Shown one piece after another: positions 1-8,310 of a stretch of 64,000 bases of DNA (position 1 is the first letter of the stretch; the number at the start of each line of letters is the position of its first letter). The stretch comes from Uliginosibacterium sp. GTDB lineage: Bacteria; Pseudomonadota; Gammaproteobacteria; Burkholderiales; Rhodocyclaceae. The notes below the pieces were generated by a model that saw only the letters and a program-made list of their open reading frames with translations, was not told the origin of the DNA and did no database searches. Location of the stretch: the NCBI GenBank assembly GCA_016718265.1, contig JADKDZ010000007.1, forward strand, positions 62,001 to 126,000. Direction: 5' to 3'. The position numbers and the translations under genes were made by a program.

Positions 1-98
1 CCGAGCAGGAAGGCGCCAGCCATCAGGCCGATAGCCAGCAAGCCGGCGGCAACAATGATGGCGCGGGACGGCGCGCTATTGGAAGTGCTGGGGGTCAT
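1..98 (-). CDS. N-terminus of a membrane-anchored protein (cut by window edge)
   Basis: Reading leftward from an ATG at 98-96 gives MTPSTSNSAPSRA and then a hydrophobic stretch (IIVAAGLLAIGLMAGAFLLG) that runs off the window. This is a short polar N-terminus followed by a signal anchor or uncleaved signal peptide. An AAAGAGAG ribosome-binding site lies just upstream, about 60 bp after pgsA, so it is probably co-transcribed with uvrC-pgsA. The architecture resembles periplasmic SIMPL/DUF541-type proteins, but 32 residues are not enough to assign a family. Confidence 0.5.
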   Translation of the reverse strand, partial: MTPSTSNSAPSRAIIVAAGLLAIGLMAGAFLL

Positions 99-155
99 TG
101 GGGCTCTCTTTATTATGGGTTGGAAAAGCGGATCGGGCTCGCCGCGCGGGGCGCG

Positions 156-722
156 CTAGGGGCCGCGCATCTCGGCAAATGCGCGTTGCATGTAGTAGAC
201 CATCGACCAGACGGTGAGCACGGCCGCCACGATCAACAGCACGGCCCCCATGTCGTGGATTGGCAGGCCGAGCAGGTCGTCGTTGAACAGCAGCATGGGG
301 ATCGCCACCATCTGCGCGGTGGTCTTGAGCTTGCCGATCATGGAGACCGCCACACTCTTGGCGGCGCCGATATGCGCCATCCACTCGCGCAGGGCCGATA
401 TGGTGAGCTCGCGGCCGATGATCACGAAGGCCAGCGCGGCGTTGCAGCGGTCCAGCCAGACCAGCAGCACCAGGGCGGCGCAGACCATGAGCTTGTCGGC
501 CACCGGGTCGAGAAAAGCGCCGAACGCCGAGGTAAGGCCCAGGCGGCGGGCAAGATAGCCATCGAACCAGTCGGTAATCGCCGCGACGCAGAACAGCACG
601 CAGGCCACCACGTTCTGGTGATGCAGGCTGAGCACATCTGCCGGCAGGTAAAACACGGCCAGTACGAGCGGAATCATCACGATCCGCGCCCAGGTGAGCG
701 CATTGGGAAGATTGAAAGCCAT
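156..722 (-). CDS. pgsA: CDP-diacylglycerol--glycerol-3-phosphate 3-phosphatidyltransferase
   Basis: Inner-membrane enzyme making phosphatidylglycerophosphate from CDP-diacylglycerol and glycerol-3-phosphate, the committed step to phosphatidylglycerol and cardiolipin. At 188 aa it has the usual size. The CDP-alcohol phosphatidyltransferase signature (DGxxAR, then GxxxDxxxD) is present as DGYLARRLG followed by FGAFLDPVADK. Several hydrophobic helices surround it, including one at the N-terminus after a short amphipathic stretch (MAFNLPNALTWAR). It starts 17 bp after the uvrC stop, the classical uvrC-pgsA operon order of proteobacteria. Confidence 0.95.
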   Translation of the reverse strand: MAFNLPNALTWARIVMIPLVLAVFYLPADVLSLHHQNVVACVLFCVAAITDWFDGYLARRLGLTSAFGAFLDPVADKLMVCAALVLLVWLDRCNAALAFVIIGRELTISALREWMAHIGAAKSVAVSMIGKLKTTAQMVAIPMLLFNDDLLGLPIHDMGAVLLIVAAVLTVWSMVYYMQRAFAEMRGP

Positions 723-739
723 TTCGGGGGTAAACCGGG

Positions 740-2539
740 TTAGCGCAGCGCGTTGTAAATTTGTTCCGCCATTTTACGATTGATCCCGTCAACGCGGCAT
801 AAATCCTCGACAGTCGCTTCACGCACGCCCGCGAGCCCACCGAAGGCTTCAATGAGTTTCTTGCGCCGGGTCGGGCCAATGCCGGGAATGTCTTCGAGCT
901 TGGAGGTGAGCCGTGTCTTGCTGCGCTTGGCGCGCATGCCGGTAATCGCGAAGCGGTGCGCTTCGTCGCGCACGATCTGGATCAGGTGCAGCGCCGGGTG
1001 CTCGCCGCCCAACGCGAGGCCCGGCCGGCCATCGGCGTAGATGAGCTGCTCCAGCCCGGCCTTGCGCTCTTCGCCCTTGGCCACGCCCACCATCGCAATG
1101 CTGGTCAGACCGAGTTCGCTGAGCACCTCCCAGGCCACGCCCACCTGGCCTTTGCCGCCGTCGATGAGGATCAGGTCCGGGCGCACGCCCTCGCCGGCCG
1201 CCACTTTTTCGTAGCGTCGCGTCAGCGCCTGGCGCATCGCGGCGTAATCGTCGCCGGGGGTGATGTCATGAATATTGAAGCGGCGGTATTCGCTCTTCTT
1301 CATCCCCGCGCCTTCCCACACGACGCAGGAGGCCTGGGTGGCTTCGCCCTGGGTGTGCGAGATGTCAAAGCATTCGATGCGGTTGGGTCGCTCGGGCAGA
1401 TCGAGCGCGGCTTGCAGGGCCTCGAGCTGGATTTCGGCGCGGCCGGTTTCGCGCAGGCGGGTCTCGATCGCCAGCTTGGCGTTGATCAAGGCCATCTCGA
1501 CCCAGGCTTTCTCGGCCTGGAAGCGCGGCGCCGCAGCAATCGGCGGGCGCTCCAGCACGTCGTCGAGCATGGCGCGTACGGCGTCGATGTCGGCGCCTTC
1601 GATCACCAGCTTGGTCGGCGCCGGGTGCAGGCGGTAATGCTGCTCGACGTAAGCCAGCAATGCATCGGCCACGCCGAGCCCTTCGCTGGTACTCGGAAAC
1701 TGCGAACGGTCGCCGAGGTGGCGGCCACCGCGCACCATCGCCAGATTCACGCATACCAGCCCACCCGCGGCTTCGGCGACGAGGATGTCGACGTCTTCGT
1801 CCTTGCCGGAATCGACGAACTGCTTGTGCAGCACCGTCTGCAAGGCGCGGATCTGATCGCGGAACACGGCCGCCTGCTCGAAGGCAAAGGCATCGGAAGC
1901 AGCCTGCATCCGCGCGGTGAGGCTGTCGATGACATCCGAGTGGCGACCTTCCAGAAACAGCGTGGCGAGTTTCACGTCGCGCAGGTAGCTCTCGGCATCG
2001 ATCACATCCACGCAGGGCGCCGAGCAGCGCTTGATCTGGTGCAGCAGGCAAGGCCGCGAGCGGTTGTTGAAGACGCTGTTTTCGCAGGTGCGCAGCAGAA
2101 ACAGGCGCTGCAGCAGCTGCATGCTCTCGCGCGCGGCCCAGCTCGACGGAAATGGGCCGAAGTAGCGCACGCCCTTCTCGAAGGCGCCGCGGTAGTAAGC
2201 CAGGCGCGGCGCGGCGTCTCCGCTGATGGCGATGTAGGGATAGCTCTTGTCGTCGCGAAACAGGATGTTGTAGCGCGGCTTGAGCGTCTTGATCAGCGTG
2301 TTCTCAAGAATCAGCGCCTCGGCCTCGGAGCGCACCGCCGTGATGTCGACACGCGCGATCTGCGCCACCATCATCGCGATGCGCGGGCTGGGGTGATTCT
2401 TCTGAAAGTAGTTCGACACCCGACGCTTGAGGTTCTTGGCCTTGCCAACGTAGAGCACCTCTTCTTCGGCGCCGATCATGCGATACACGCCGGGCGCCTC
2501 GGTCAGCGAACGCAGGAAGGGCTTGTAGTCGAAACTCAC
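740..2539 (-). CDS. uvrC: Excinuclease ABC subunit C
   Basis: UvrC makes the two incisions flanking a lesion in nucleotide excision repair, working with UvrA and UvrB. The N-terminus carries the GIY-YIG nuclease (PGVYRM ... VLYVGKAKNLKRR). A central UVR segment, the RNase H-like C-terminal endonuclease domain (ECFDISHTQGE, DGGKGQ) and a tandem helix-hairpin-helix region (IPGIGPTRRKKL ... VDGINRKMAEQIY) follow. The frame stays open to 2623, but homology with other UvrC proteins begins at VSFDYKPFL. I therefore chose the GTG at 2539-2537, giving 599 aa, the family's normal length. The exact start remains somewhat uncertain. Confidence 0.94.
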   Translation of the reverse strand: MSFDYKPFLRSLTEAPGVYRMIGAEEEVLYVGKAKNLKRRVSNYFQKNHPSPRIAMMVAQIARVDITAVRSEAEALILENTLIKTLKPRYNILFRDDKSYPYIAISGDAAPRLAYYRGAFEKGVRYFGPFPSSWAARESMQLLQRLFLLRTCENSVFNNRSRPCLLHQIKRCSAPCVDVIDAESYLRDVKLATLFLEGRHSDVIDSLTARMQAASDAFAFEQAAVFRDQIRALQTVLHKQFVDSGKDEDVDILVAEAAGGLVCVNLAMVRGGRHLGDRSQFPSTSEGLGVADALLAYVEQHYRLHPAPTKLVIEGADIDAVRAMLDDVLERPPIAAAPRFQAEKAWVEMALINAKLAIETRLRETGRAEIQLEALQAALDLPERPNRIECFDISHTQGEATQASCVVWEGAGMKKSEYRRFNIHDITPGDDYAAMRQALTRRYEKVAAGEGVRPDLILIDGGKGQVGVAWEVLSELGLTSIAMVGVAKGEERKAGLEQLIYADGRPGLALGGEHPALHLIQIVRDEAHRFAITGMRAKRSKTRLTSKLEDIPGIGPTRRKKLIEAFGGLAGVREATVEDLCRVDGINRKMAEQIYNALR

Positions 2540-2888
2540 AGGCACCCCCAGGAGCCGCGCTGCACCTGGCTCGCCAGCCACCCTTGCTGTACAGCGAATC
2601 GGCATGCGGCTTCGCACGCACACTGCCCGTAGAAGACCGCGTAGCGTGCCTCTTCAGGCAGGCATGTCACGGGCTCGGCACGTCGCGCAGCGAATTCAAG
2701 CGCGCTAGTCGGGGCAGGCGTTGCATGCGGGAAAAGGGGTTTCAAGGCGAGGCTTTCCTTGCAAAAATGCTGGCGCATGATCCGGCACTGCTGGCCGGGC
2801 GTCAATCCATCGCGCCGCGTGACGCCTCGCTCGGTCATGCTGCAAGATGCATACTTCTGCCACCCCGATTTTCAGGAAGGGCCGCTTG
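2540..2888. other. Intergenic region between divergent uvrC and lipoprotein gene
   Basis: About 350 bp without a supportable gene. It must hold the uvrC promoter (leftward) and the promoter of the lipoprotein gene (rightward). The only clear signal is the AGGAAGG ribosome-binding site just before 2889. Open frames here have no recognisable protein features, and I see no tRNA, strong hairpin or repeat. Confidence 0.5.
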
Positions 2889-4589
2889 ATGTCCCCCCTC
2901 TCGAAGAGGCTGCTCACCGCCCTCGCCTGCCTGCTGCTCAGCGCTGGCTGCGCGGGCCCGAAAGTGCTCCCCTTGCCGGGCTTGGTTGTGACGCCAGGCG
3001 CGCTGGACGTACCGCCACCCGGCGATCCCTATGGCCATGCCGAAACCCTCAAACAGCGCGCGGTGTACCTTTTCTCGCAGGCAGAGGTGAATCAGACCGA
3101 TGCGCAGGTGCTGGCGTTCTCTGACGCCGTACTCATTCGCGGCTGGCAGAAGTGGCAAACCCACGGGCTCAAGGCCAGCGATTACGACTTCAGTTACCCG
3201 GCCAAAGCGCAGCAGCGCAAGATCGCCTTCGTGGCGGGCGGTACGGCTTCCGTGCTCTTTCGCGACGAAGCGGGCGAACACTTTGCCGACTGGGCCACGC
3301 GCGACGCCCGCAACGCACTCGTCGAACACGCCTACATCGTGCCCGGCGCGCATCGCGCATCGCTCGCCAATCCGGCCTATCGCCAGCATCTGATTGCCTA
3401 CGGCAAGCTGCAGATCGATGGCGGCGTGGACGGTTTGTTCTTCGATGAATTCAATGCGGCCGGCTACACCGGCGGCAAAACATGGCAATTCAACGGCAAC
3501 GAGGGTTATGACGATTACTTTCTCGCCGACTTCAACGCCTTTCTGGCGAAAAAGCACCCCGATTTCGGCGCCGAAGAATGGGCTCAGCGCTATGGCATGC
3601 ACGCCGACAACCGGATACGGGACGACGTGCCGCTGGGCGACCTGACGCGCAACTTCAATTACCGCAACTACCTTGCCCGCCATGGCTGGGCGAACTATCC
3701 GGATGAGCCGAAAAACCCGCTCGCGCCGGTGTGGGGAGCCCTCATCGGCAACCGCAGCCAGGCCGGCGCGCAGGATTTCCGCGCCCGCGCGTTTGATCAC
3801 TACTGGCGCGAAGTGGTCGCCAGCCTGCGCGAATACGCCCGCCAGCGGTACGGCAAGGAGATCCTGATCACCTCCAACGGCGTCTTCCCCTACGTCGACT
3901 TCAACAGCTTTGGCCTCTACGAATACAACCGCGACGACAAGGGCAAAGAGGTGGAATGGCTGCCCGTGGTCAATGGTCATCTGGACGGCAGTCGTTCGTA
4001 TCGCCGCGTTTTCCAGCAACTCTATGCCTACAACCGCGAGGTGGCGGGCGATGTTCCGCTGGTCCTGTTTCTCGACTGGCCCACCGCGCAGATGAATGCC
4101 TACTACGCGTTGAGCGTGGCAGAGAAGCGCGACTTCTGGCGCATCTATGCCGCGGAAGCCTATGCCAGCGGCCTGTACTACGCCTTTCACCTCAAGACGG
4201 CGATGCCGGGCGAGCCGACCGCGCAGGCGTCCGGTGTACTTGAGTTTCTCAAGCAGTTAGCCGGTTTCTACGCTGCCCATGCGCCGCTGTATGCCGGCGC
4301 CCGGCCACTGGACACCCTGGTCAGCACCTCGGTCGCACAGATCACGGCCACCCTTACCAGCAGCCAGAAAAAAACCCTGCTTCACCTCGTCAACCACAAC
4401 TATCAGCGCGGTTTGCTGAGGCAGCGCCAGTTCACCGCCAGCTTCCCCTATCCGGAAGCCCCCCAGCGGGTGACGCGCCACAGCCCGGACGCCGAGGGCG
4501 CTCGCCCGCTCGCATTCAGATTTGCAGATAACACACTGACCGTGGAGGTTGACGAGCTGGAGGCGTACGACTTGATCGTGATCGAATAG
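2889..4589 (+). CDS. Putative glycoside-hydrolase-like lipoprotein
   Basis: A 566-aa protein starting MSPLSKRLLTALACLLLSAGC, a lipoprotein signal peptide with lipobox LSAG|C (Cys21), so it is likely anchored in the outer membrane. The ATG at 2889 is preferred over one at 2847 because it has the AGGAAGG ribosome-binding site and begins the signal peptide. The mature part has a TIM-barrel glycosidase look: DGLFFDEFNAAG (Asp186/Glu187) at a strand end, then NGNEGYDDYF, ILITSNG and VLFLDWPTAQMNAYY. This resembles the GHL/GH114-like putative polysaccharide hydrolases. The C-terminal ~100 residues look like a beta-sandwich. Substrate unknown; the family call is by pattern only. It stands alone, and the next elements are tRNAs on the other strand. 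Confidence 0.6.
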   Translation: MSPLSKRLLTALACLLLSAGCAGPKVLPLPGLVVTPGALDVPPPGDPYGHAETLKQRAVYLFSQAEVNQTDAQVLAFSDAVLIRGWQKWQTHGLKASDYDFSYPAKAQQRKIAFVAGGTASVLFRDEAGEHFADWATRDARNALVEHAYIVPGAHRASLANPAYRQHLIAYGKLQIDGGVDGLFFDEFNAAGYTGGKTWQFNGNEGYDDYFLADFNAFLAKKHPDFGAEEWAQRYGMHADNRIRDDVPLGDLTRNFNYRNYLARHGWANYPDEPKNPLAPVWGALIGNRSQAGAQDFRARAFDHYWREVVASLREYARQRYGKEILITSNGVFPYVDFNSFGLYEYNRDDKGKEVEWLPVVNGHLDGSRSYRRVFQQLYAYNREVAGDVPLVLFLDWPTAQMNAYYALSVAEKRDFWRIYAAEAYASGLYYAFHLKTAMPGEPTAQASGVLEFLKQLAGFYAAHAPLYAGARPLDTLVSTSVAQITATLTSSQKKTLLHLVNHNYQRGLLRQRQFTASFPYPEAPQRVTRHSPDAEGARPLAFRFADNTLTVEVDELEAYDLIVIE

Positions 4590-4630
4590 ATCCGCGGCGC
4601 GCGGCGTGAGAAACCGGAAATCCCAAAGCA

Positions 4631-4664
4631 ATAACCCCAAGCACCGTGAGGAACTTGGGGTTAT
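4631..4664 (-). terminator. Hairpin downstream of the tRNA pair
   Basis: A perfect 11-bp inverted repeat (ATAACCCCAAG / CTTGGGGTTAT) with a 12-nt loop. It lies 15 bp beyond the 3' end of tRNA-fMet, followed on the minus strand by a T-containing stretch. It probably terminates the tRNA transcript, and may also serve the lipoprotein gene arriving from the other side (stop at 4589). Confidence 0.65.
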
Positions 4665-4678
4665 CGATTAGAACCGGG

Positions 4679-4752
4679 TTGCGGGGACAGGATTTGAACC
4701 TGTGACCTTCGGGTTATGAGCCCGACGAGCTGCCAGACTGCTCCACCCCGCG
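4679..4752 (-). tRNA. tRNA-fMet (CAT), initiator
   Basis: The minus strand folds as an initiator tRNA. The acceptor arms are CGCGGGG and CCCCGCA with the unpaired C1/A72 that marks initiators. The anticodon stem carries the three consecutive G:C pairs (GGGCTCATAACCC), and the T arm is ACAGG-TTCAAAT-CCTGT. The anticodon CAT lies at 4716-4718. After the discriminator A the genome reads CCC, so the full CCA end is not encoded and must be completed by the CCA-adding enzyme. Confidence 0.96.
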
Positions 4753-4828
4753 TCAGAGAAGAAAGATTATGTCTTATCTCGACGGTGCTGTCAATTTTTC
4801 TGGCCTGACAACACAACTTAATTTTTGC

Positions 4829-4904
4829 TGGTGCCGCTTGTCGGATTCGAACTGACGACCTACCGCTTACAAGGCGGTTGCTCTACCAACTGAGCTAAAG
4901 CGGC
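4829..4904 (-). tRNA. tRNA-Thr (TGT)
   Basis: 76-nt cloverleaf on the minus strand: acceptor GCCGCTT/AAGCGGC, D arm TAGCTCAGTTGGTAGAGCA, anticodon loop CTTGTAA (TGT at 4869-4871), T arm GTCAG-TTCGAAT-CCGAC. Discriminator A is followed by an encoded CCA. It precedes tRNA-fMet by 76 bp in the same direction, so the two are probably one transcript. Confidence 0.96.
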
Positions 4905-4938
4905 TTCACTTATGCTTCTAAGCGAGTGCAGGGGCGCA

Positions 4939-4967
4939 ATTATACATAAGACCCGGGTTTGTGGAAG
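4939..4967 (-). promoter_or_regulatory. Probable stable-RNA promoter for tRNA-Thr/tRNA-fMet
   Basis: On the minus strand a perfect TATAAT (4944-4939) is followed by a GC-rich discriminator (TGCGCCCC), as is typical of stringently controlled tRNA promoters. It lies about 35 bp before the tRNA-Thr 5' end. A weak -35 (CTTCCA, 4967-4962) sits 17 bp upstream. Confidence 0.55.
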
Positions 4968-5076
4968 CCCTAGTTGGCAATCGATTCTGGAAATACCCGC
5001 AACTGCGGGAATCCTGCCCTGTATACTTGGCGCTACGGCCGCTCCGGCTTGCCCCACCACTCTCCTGCGCGACTTG

Positions 5077-6207
5077 ATGAACGCTGAAGACCACGCCCGA
5101 TTCGGGATCGATTTATCCCGCGACACCTGTAAAGATCCCTGGGCATTCTCAAGCGAGATGCTGCAACGTGTCTCGCGTACCTTCGCCCTGAATATACGGG
5201 TGCTGCCCAAGACACGGCTGCGGCAACCCATACTTCTGGCATACCTGTTCTGCCGCATGGCCGACACGGTTGAAGATTGCCCGACGCTGCCCGCAGCGCG
5301 AAAGGAGACGCTTCTGGCCTTGTTTGCGGCGATCTTCTCCGGCGGAGCGACTTCATGGCGTGAAGCCACAGCGGCCTTCACCGGGTCTCTGCCAGAAAGC
5401 TGGCAGACGAGCGAGGATGATGAGGAATTTCTCTGCGCCCACTGTGGCTGGTGCCTGCAACTGTATTTCGCGCTGGATGAGAGCGTCCGCGGCCCGATTG
5501 CGCAGTGCGTCGTCGAGATGTGTGACGGGATGGCGCGCTTTGCGCTGCGGCAGGCGCAGGCAAACGGAGAGTGGCTGAGCATTGCGGACGAAGCAGATCT
5601 GGACCGCTACTGTTACTTCGTTGCCGGTGTGGTTGGCAATATGTTGAGCGATCTGTTTTGCGCGCAGTCCCCTTTCATCAACGCCGCTCGGCACGCAAAG
5701 ATGCGCGAGCGCGCCGTATCTTTCGGCCTCGCCTTGCAGCTCGTCAATATCATCAAGGACGCTGGTGAAGATCGCTCACGCGAGGTCTGCTTCATACCTA
5801 TGGCATGGATGCGCGAAGCTGGATTTGCACACCCTCGTGATTTCTTTGCGGAGTCGGCCAAGCAAGCCGAACGCCTGGACGTCATGCAGCGCATGATCGC
5901 CAAGGCCTGGCGCCATTTACACGATGCACGTGATTACATCCTGCTGATCCCGGCTATGGAGCCGCGTATGCGCCTGTTCTGCCAGTGGCCGATGCTCATG
6001 GCGGCCGAAACCCTGGTCGCGATCGGCGACGGCTCGGTACTCTTCGACAGTGCCCAGCCTGTCAAGATTGGCCGTGATGCGGTCAAGCGTATCGTCAGGC
6101 AGACGAGCTTGCGGGCCTGGCGCAGCGCCTGGTTCAAGCGGCGCTTCGCCTTCCTCGCCGAGCGCGGCACACGCAAGTGCGATGGAGCACGCCTTGACGC
6201 CACATGA
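5077..6207 (+). CDS. Squalene/phytoene synthase family enzyme, eukaryote-type squalene synthase-like
   Basis: 376-aa isoprenyl synthase that joins two prenyl diphosphates head to head, probably farnesyl-PP toward presqualene-PP/squalene. Both aspartate-rich motifs are intact: DTVED (63-67) and DAGED (228-232, in NIIKDAGEDR). The N-terminal pattern MLQRVSRTFALNIRVLP ... LAYLFCRMADTVED resembles eukaryotic farnesyl-diphosphate farnesyltransferase more than bacterial HpnC/HpnD. The frame is open back to 4912, next to tRNA-Thr. Family similarity starts near the ATG at 5077, which has no good ribosome-binding site, so the start is tentative. It overlaps the following HpnD-like gene by 26 bp. It could be the only active synthase of the cassette. 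The product (squalene versus another C30 compound) is not proven by sequence. Confidence 0.8.
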   Translation: MNAEDHARFGIDLSRDTCKDPWAFSSEMLQRVSRTFALNIRVLPKTRLRQPILLAYLFCRMADTVEDCPTLPAARKETLLALFAAIFSGGATSWREATAAFTGSLPESWQTSEDDEEFLCAHCGWCLQLYFALDESVRGPIAQCVVEMCDGMARFALRQAQANGEWLSIADEADLDRYCYFVAGVVGNMLSDLFCAQSPFINAARHAKMRERAVSFGLALQLVNIIKDAGEDRSREVCFIPMAWMREAGFAHPRDFFAESAKQAERLDVMQRMIAKAWRHLHDARDYILLIPAMEPRMRLFCQWPMLMAAETLVAIGDGSVLFDSAQPVKIGRDAVKRIVRQTSLRAWRSAWFKRRFAFLAERGTRKCDGARLDAT

Positions 6208-7027
6208 AACCTCCTTGTCCGGCGCGGCGGGTCTCGCTTCGGACTGGCACGCCAGCCTGCTGTTTGTCTCCGGCAGCCGACGCGATGACATCCGGGCGCT
6301 GCTGTCGCTCTCAGAAGAGATACATCGGCTCAGTGCAAGAACGCATGAGCCTGCCGTGCGACAACAGCAACTGGACTGGTGGCGAGCAGAGTTCGCGCAA
6401 CTATTTGGGGGTACGCCGAGCCATCCTGCGGTCAAGGCAATTCAACCGCTGGTGGCACGCTGCAGCTTGCCAAACGAGTTATTCACGGAGATGCTGGATG
6501 GCCTCCAGATGGAAATGCAAGTCCCGCGTTTTCCGGACTTCAAGACCTTGCAGCTGTATTGCTATCGGGTATCGGGCAGCTTGCACGCGTTGATTTCTGA
6601 AGTCTCCACGTATCGTGAGCGCGCCACGTTGAAGTTTGCCCATGAGCTGGGAATCGCCATCCGCCTTAGCGAGATCATCGAGAACCTCGGACACGATGTT
6701 CGCCAGGGCAGACTACTTTTGCCCGTGGAGGAGCTCCAGGCATTTGGCGTCGCCGCGCGTGAGCTTCTTGCGTGTGAAGAGAGCAAGAACGTTCTGCGCC
6801 TGATTGAATTCAATCTGGCACGTGCCGAAACGCGCCTCCGGGCTGCGCTGGCGTTGCTACCCAGCGAGGATCGGGGCACACAGCGCTTTGGCCGCACCCT
6901 CGCCAGTATTCACCTTGCAACCCTGGCTGAGATCCGGCGTGATGGTGGGCGGGTGCTGAGCCACAGGCTCACGCTCACGCCGCTGCGCAAGTGGTGGATC
7001 GCAGTGCGCACGGGCTGGCAGGCATGA
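6182..7027 (+). CDS. HpnD-like squalene/phytoene synthase family protein with degenerate catalytic motifs
   Basis: 281 aa. Clearly related to HpnD (presqualene diphosphate synthase) by LDWWRAEFAQLFGG, LQLYCYRVSGSL, GIAIRLSEIIENLGHD, GRLLLPVEEL and the C-terminal LTPLRKWWIAVRTGW. The metal-binding residues are missing. The position of the usual DDxxD reads HRLSA (48-52), and the second motif DVGED reads NLGHD (168-172), keeping only the last Asp. It is therefore probably not a normal prenyl-PP synthase. A structural partner or a diverged enzyme, comparable in principle to NDUFAF6-type pseudoenzymes, is the better guess. Its start lies inside the preceding gene, and its stop overlaps hpnE in ATGA, so the three are translationally coupled and not a loose pseudogene. 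Confidence 0.8.
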   Translation: MEHALTPHETSLSGAAGLASDWHASLLFVSGSRRDDIRALLSLSEEIHRLSARTHEPAVRQQQLDWWRAEFAQLFGGTPSHPAVKAIQPLVARCSLPNELFTEMLDGLQMEMQVPRFPDFKTLQLYCYRVSGSLHALISEVSTYRERATLKFAHELGIAIRLSEIIENLGHDVRQGRLLLPVEELQAFGVAARELLACEESKNVLRLIEFNLARAETRLRAALALLPSEDRGTQRFGRTLASIHLATLAEIRRDGGRVLSHRLTLTPLRKWWIAVRTGWQA

Positions 7028-8310
7028 GCCCGACACGGATCGCAGTCATCGGAGGAGGCTACGCGGGCATGAGCGCAGCCGTCGAGCTCTCGCGACATGA
7101 GCTTGACGTCACGGTATTCGAATCGGGCTCACTGCTCGGTGGGCGCGCACGCGTCGTCGACGCGGGCGCCTATACCTATGGCAATGGCGAGCACTTCCTT
7201 GCCGGCGCTTACAGCGAAACCTTGCGGATGCTGCGCGCGCTAGGCGTCGCACCCAAAGTGTTTCGACGCCTGCCCTTCGCCATCCACACGCCGGCGGGGG
7301 TACAACTGACGGCTAGCACGGCCCCCGCTCCTTTTGGCCCCCTGCTCTCGGTGTTTCGGGCGCGCGGTTTGACGCTTCAGGACCGCCTCGCGATGCTGCG
7401 CCTCAAGCGTGCCCTTCGTTCGGCAACGGAAGGCTCGGTCGCGCAGCTTCTTGTCGCAACGCGACAAACCACCGTGCTCACGGAGCAAGTCTGGAAGCCC
7501 TTTTGCCTGGCCGTGCTCGGCACGACAGCCGACTCCGCCGCCGCACAGGCTTTTGCTTACGTACTGCGTGCCTACCTGCGCGACTCTGCCTCGTCTGAGC
7601 TGCTGGTGCCACGGGTGGATATGTCGGAGCTACTTCCGGTCCCGGCAACTTTATATCTCTCGCGACGCGGGAACTCGGTACGCACGCTGACGCGAATCGA
7701 ACGGATCCGCTTGGAGTCCGGGCGCTTCACGCTCGATGGGGACTATGGCGAAGGCTCACACTACAGCCATGTGATCGTCGCCACCCAAGCCGATACCGCA
7801 GCATGGCTCTTGAGCGGATTCGATTCGTTAACCCTGCTCCGCAACCAATTGCAAGCGCTCCCCACCGAGGACATCAGCACGATCTATCTCGCTTATCCCT
7901 GCGCGGTGAGCCTGCCCGGCCCGATCATCCAGATGACGGATTCGATTGTGCACACCGTGACGCGGCGTGATCGTACGATCCACGGCGTTCAGGAGCTTGC
8001 TGCCATCATCCGCACGCGGGACGCCCATCGGGACAGGACTGACGACGACCTCGCGCTCGAAGCGCACAAAGTCGTCGAGCGCTTCAATCCCCATCTGGTG
8101 ATGCCAAACTGGACAAAAGTCGTGACCGAGCGGAACGCCATCTACCCGGCAACGCCCGGCGTCATTCGCCCGCGCACGATCACGGCGGTCCCCAATCTGT
8201 TGCTGGCAGGCGATTATCTCGAATCGCCCGGCCCGGCAAACATCGAGACGGCGGTCTGCGCGGGCCTCGCCGCAGCCCGCCAGATCCTGCGAAGTCTTCG
8301 CCCAGCTTAA
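7024..8310 (+). CDS. hpnE: Hydroxysqualene dehydroxylase-like FAD-dependent amine oxidase family protein
   Basis: 428 aa. HpnE reduces hydroxysqualene to squalene in the bacterial HpnCDE route. The N-terminal Rossmann motif is IAVIGGGYAGMSAAVEL with VFESGSLLGGRAR. The C-terminal FAD-binding segment is LLLAGDYLESPGPANIETAVCAGLAAARQI, characteristic of the HpnE/phytoene-desaturase-like group. The ATG at 7024 overlaps the previous stop (ATGA). Together with the two upstream genes it forms a squalene-forming cassette. No squalene-hopene cyclase is visible within the window. Confidence 0.85.
   Translation: MSPTRIAVIGGGYAGMSAAVELSRHELDVTVFESGSLLGGRARVVDAGAYTYGNGEHFLAGAYSETLRMLRALGVAPKVFRRLPFAIHTPAGVQLTASTAPAPFGPLLSVFRARGLTLQDRLAMLRLKRALRSATEGSVAQLLVATRQTTVLTEQVWKPFCLAVLGTTADSAAAQAFAYVLRAYLRDSASSELLVPRVDMSELLPVPATLYLSRRGNSVRTLTRIERIRLESGRFTLDGDYGEGSHYSHVIVATQADTAAWLLSGFDSLTLLRNQLQALPTEDISTIYLAYPCAVSLPGPIIQMTDSIVHTVTRRDRTIHGVQELAAIIRTRDAHRDRTDDDLALEAHKVVERFNPHLVMPNWTKVVTERNAIYPATPGVIRPRTITAVPNLLLAGDYLESPGPANIETAVCAGLAAARQILRSLRPA

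Noticed and set aside
956..2632. 558-codon frame antisense to uvrC
   Set aside because: Low complexity, no start signal; mirrors the GC-rich coding strand of uvrC.
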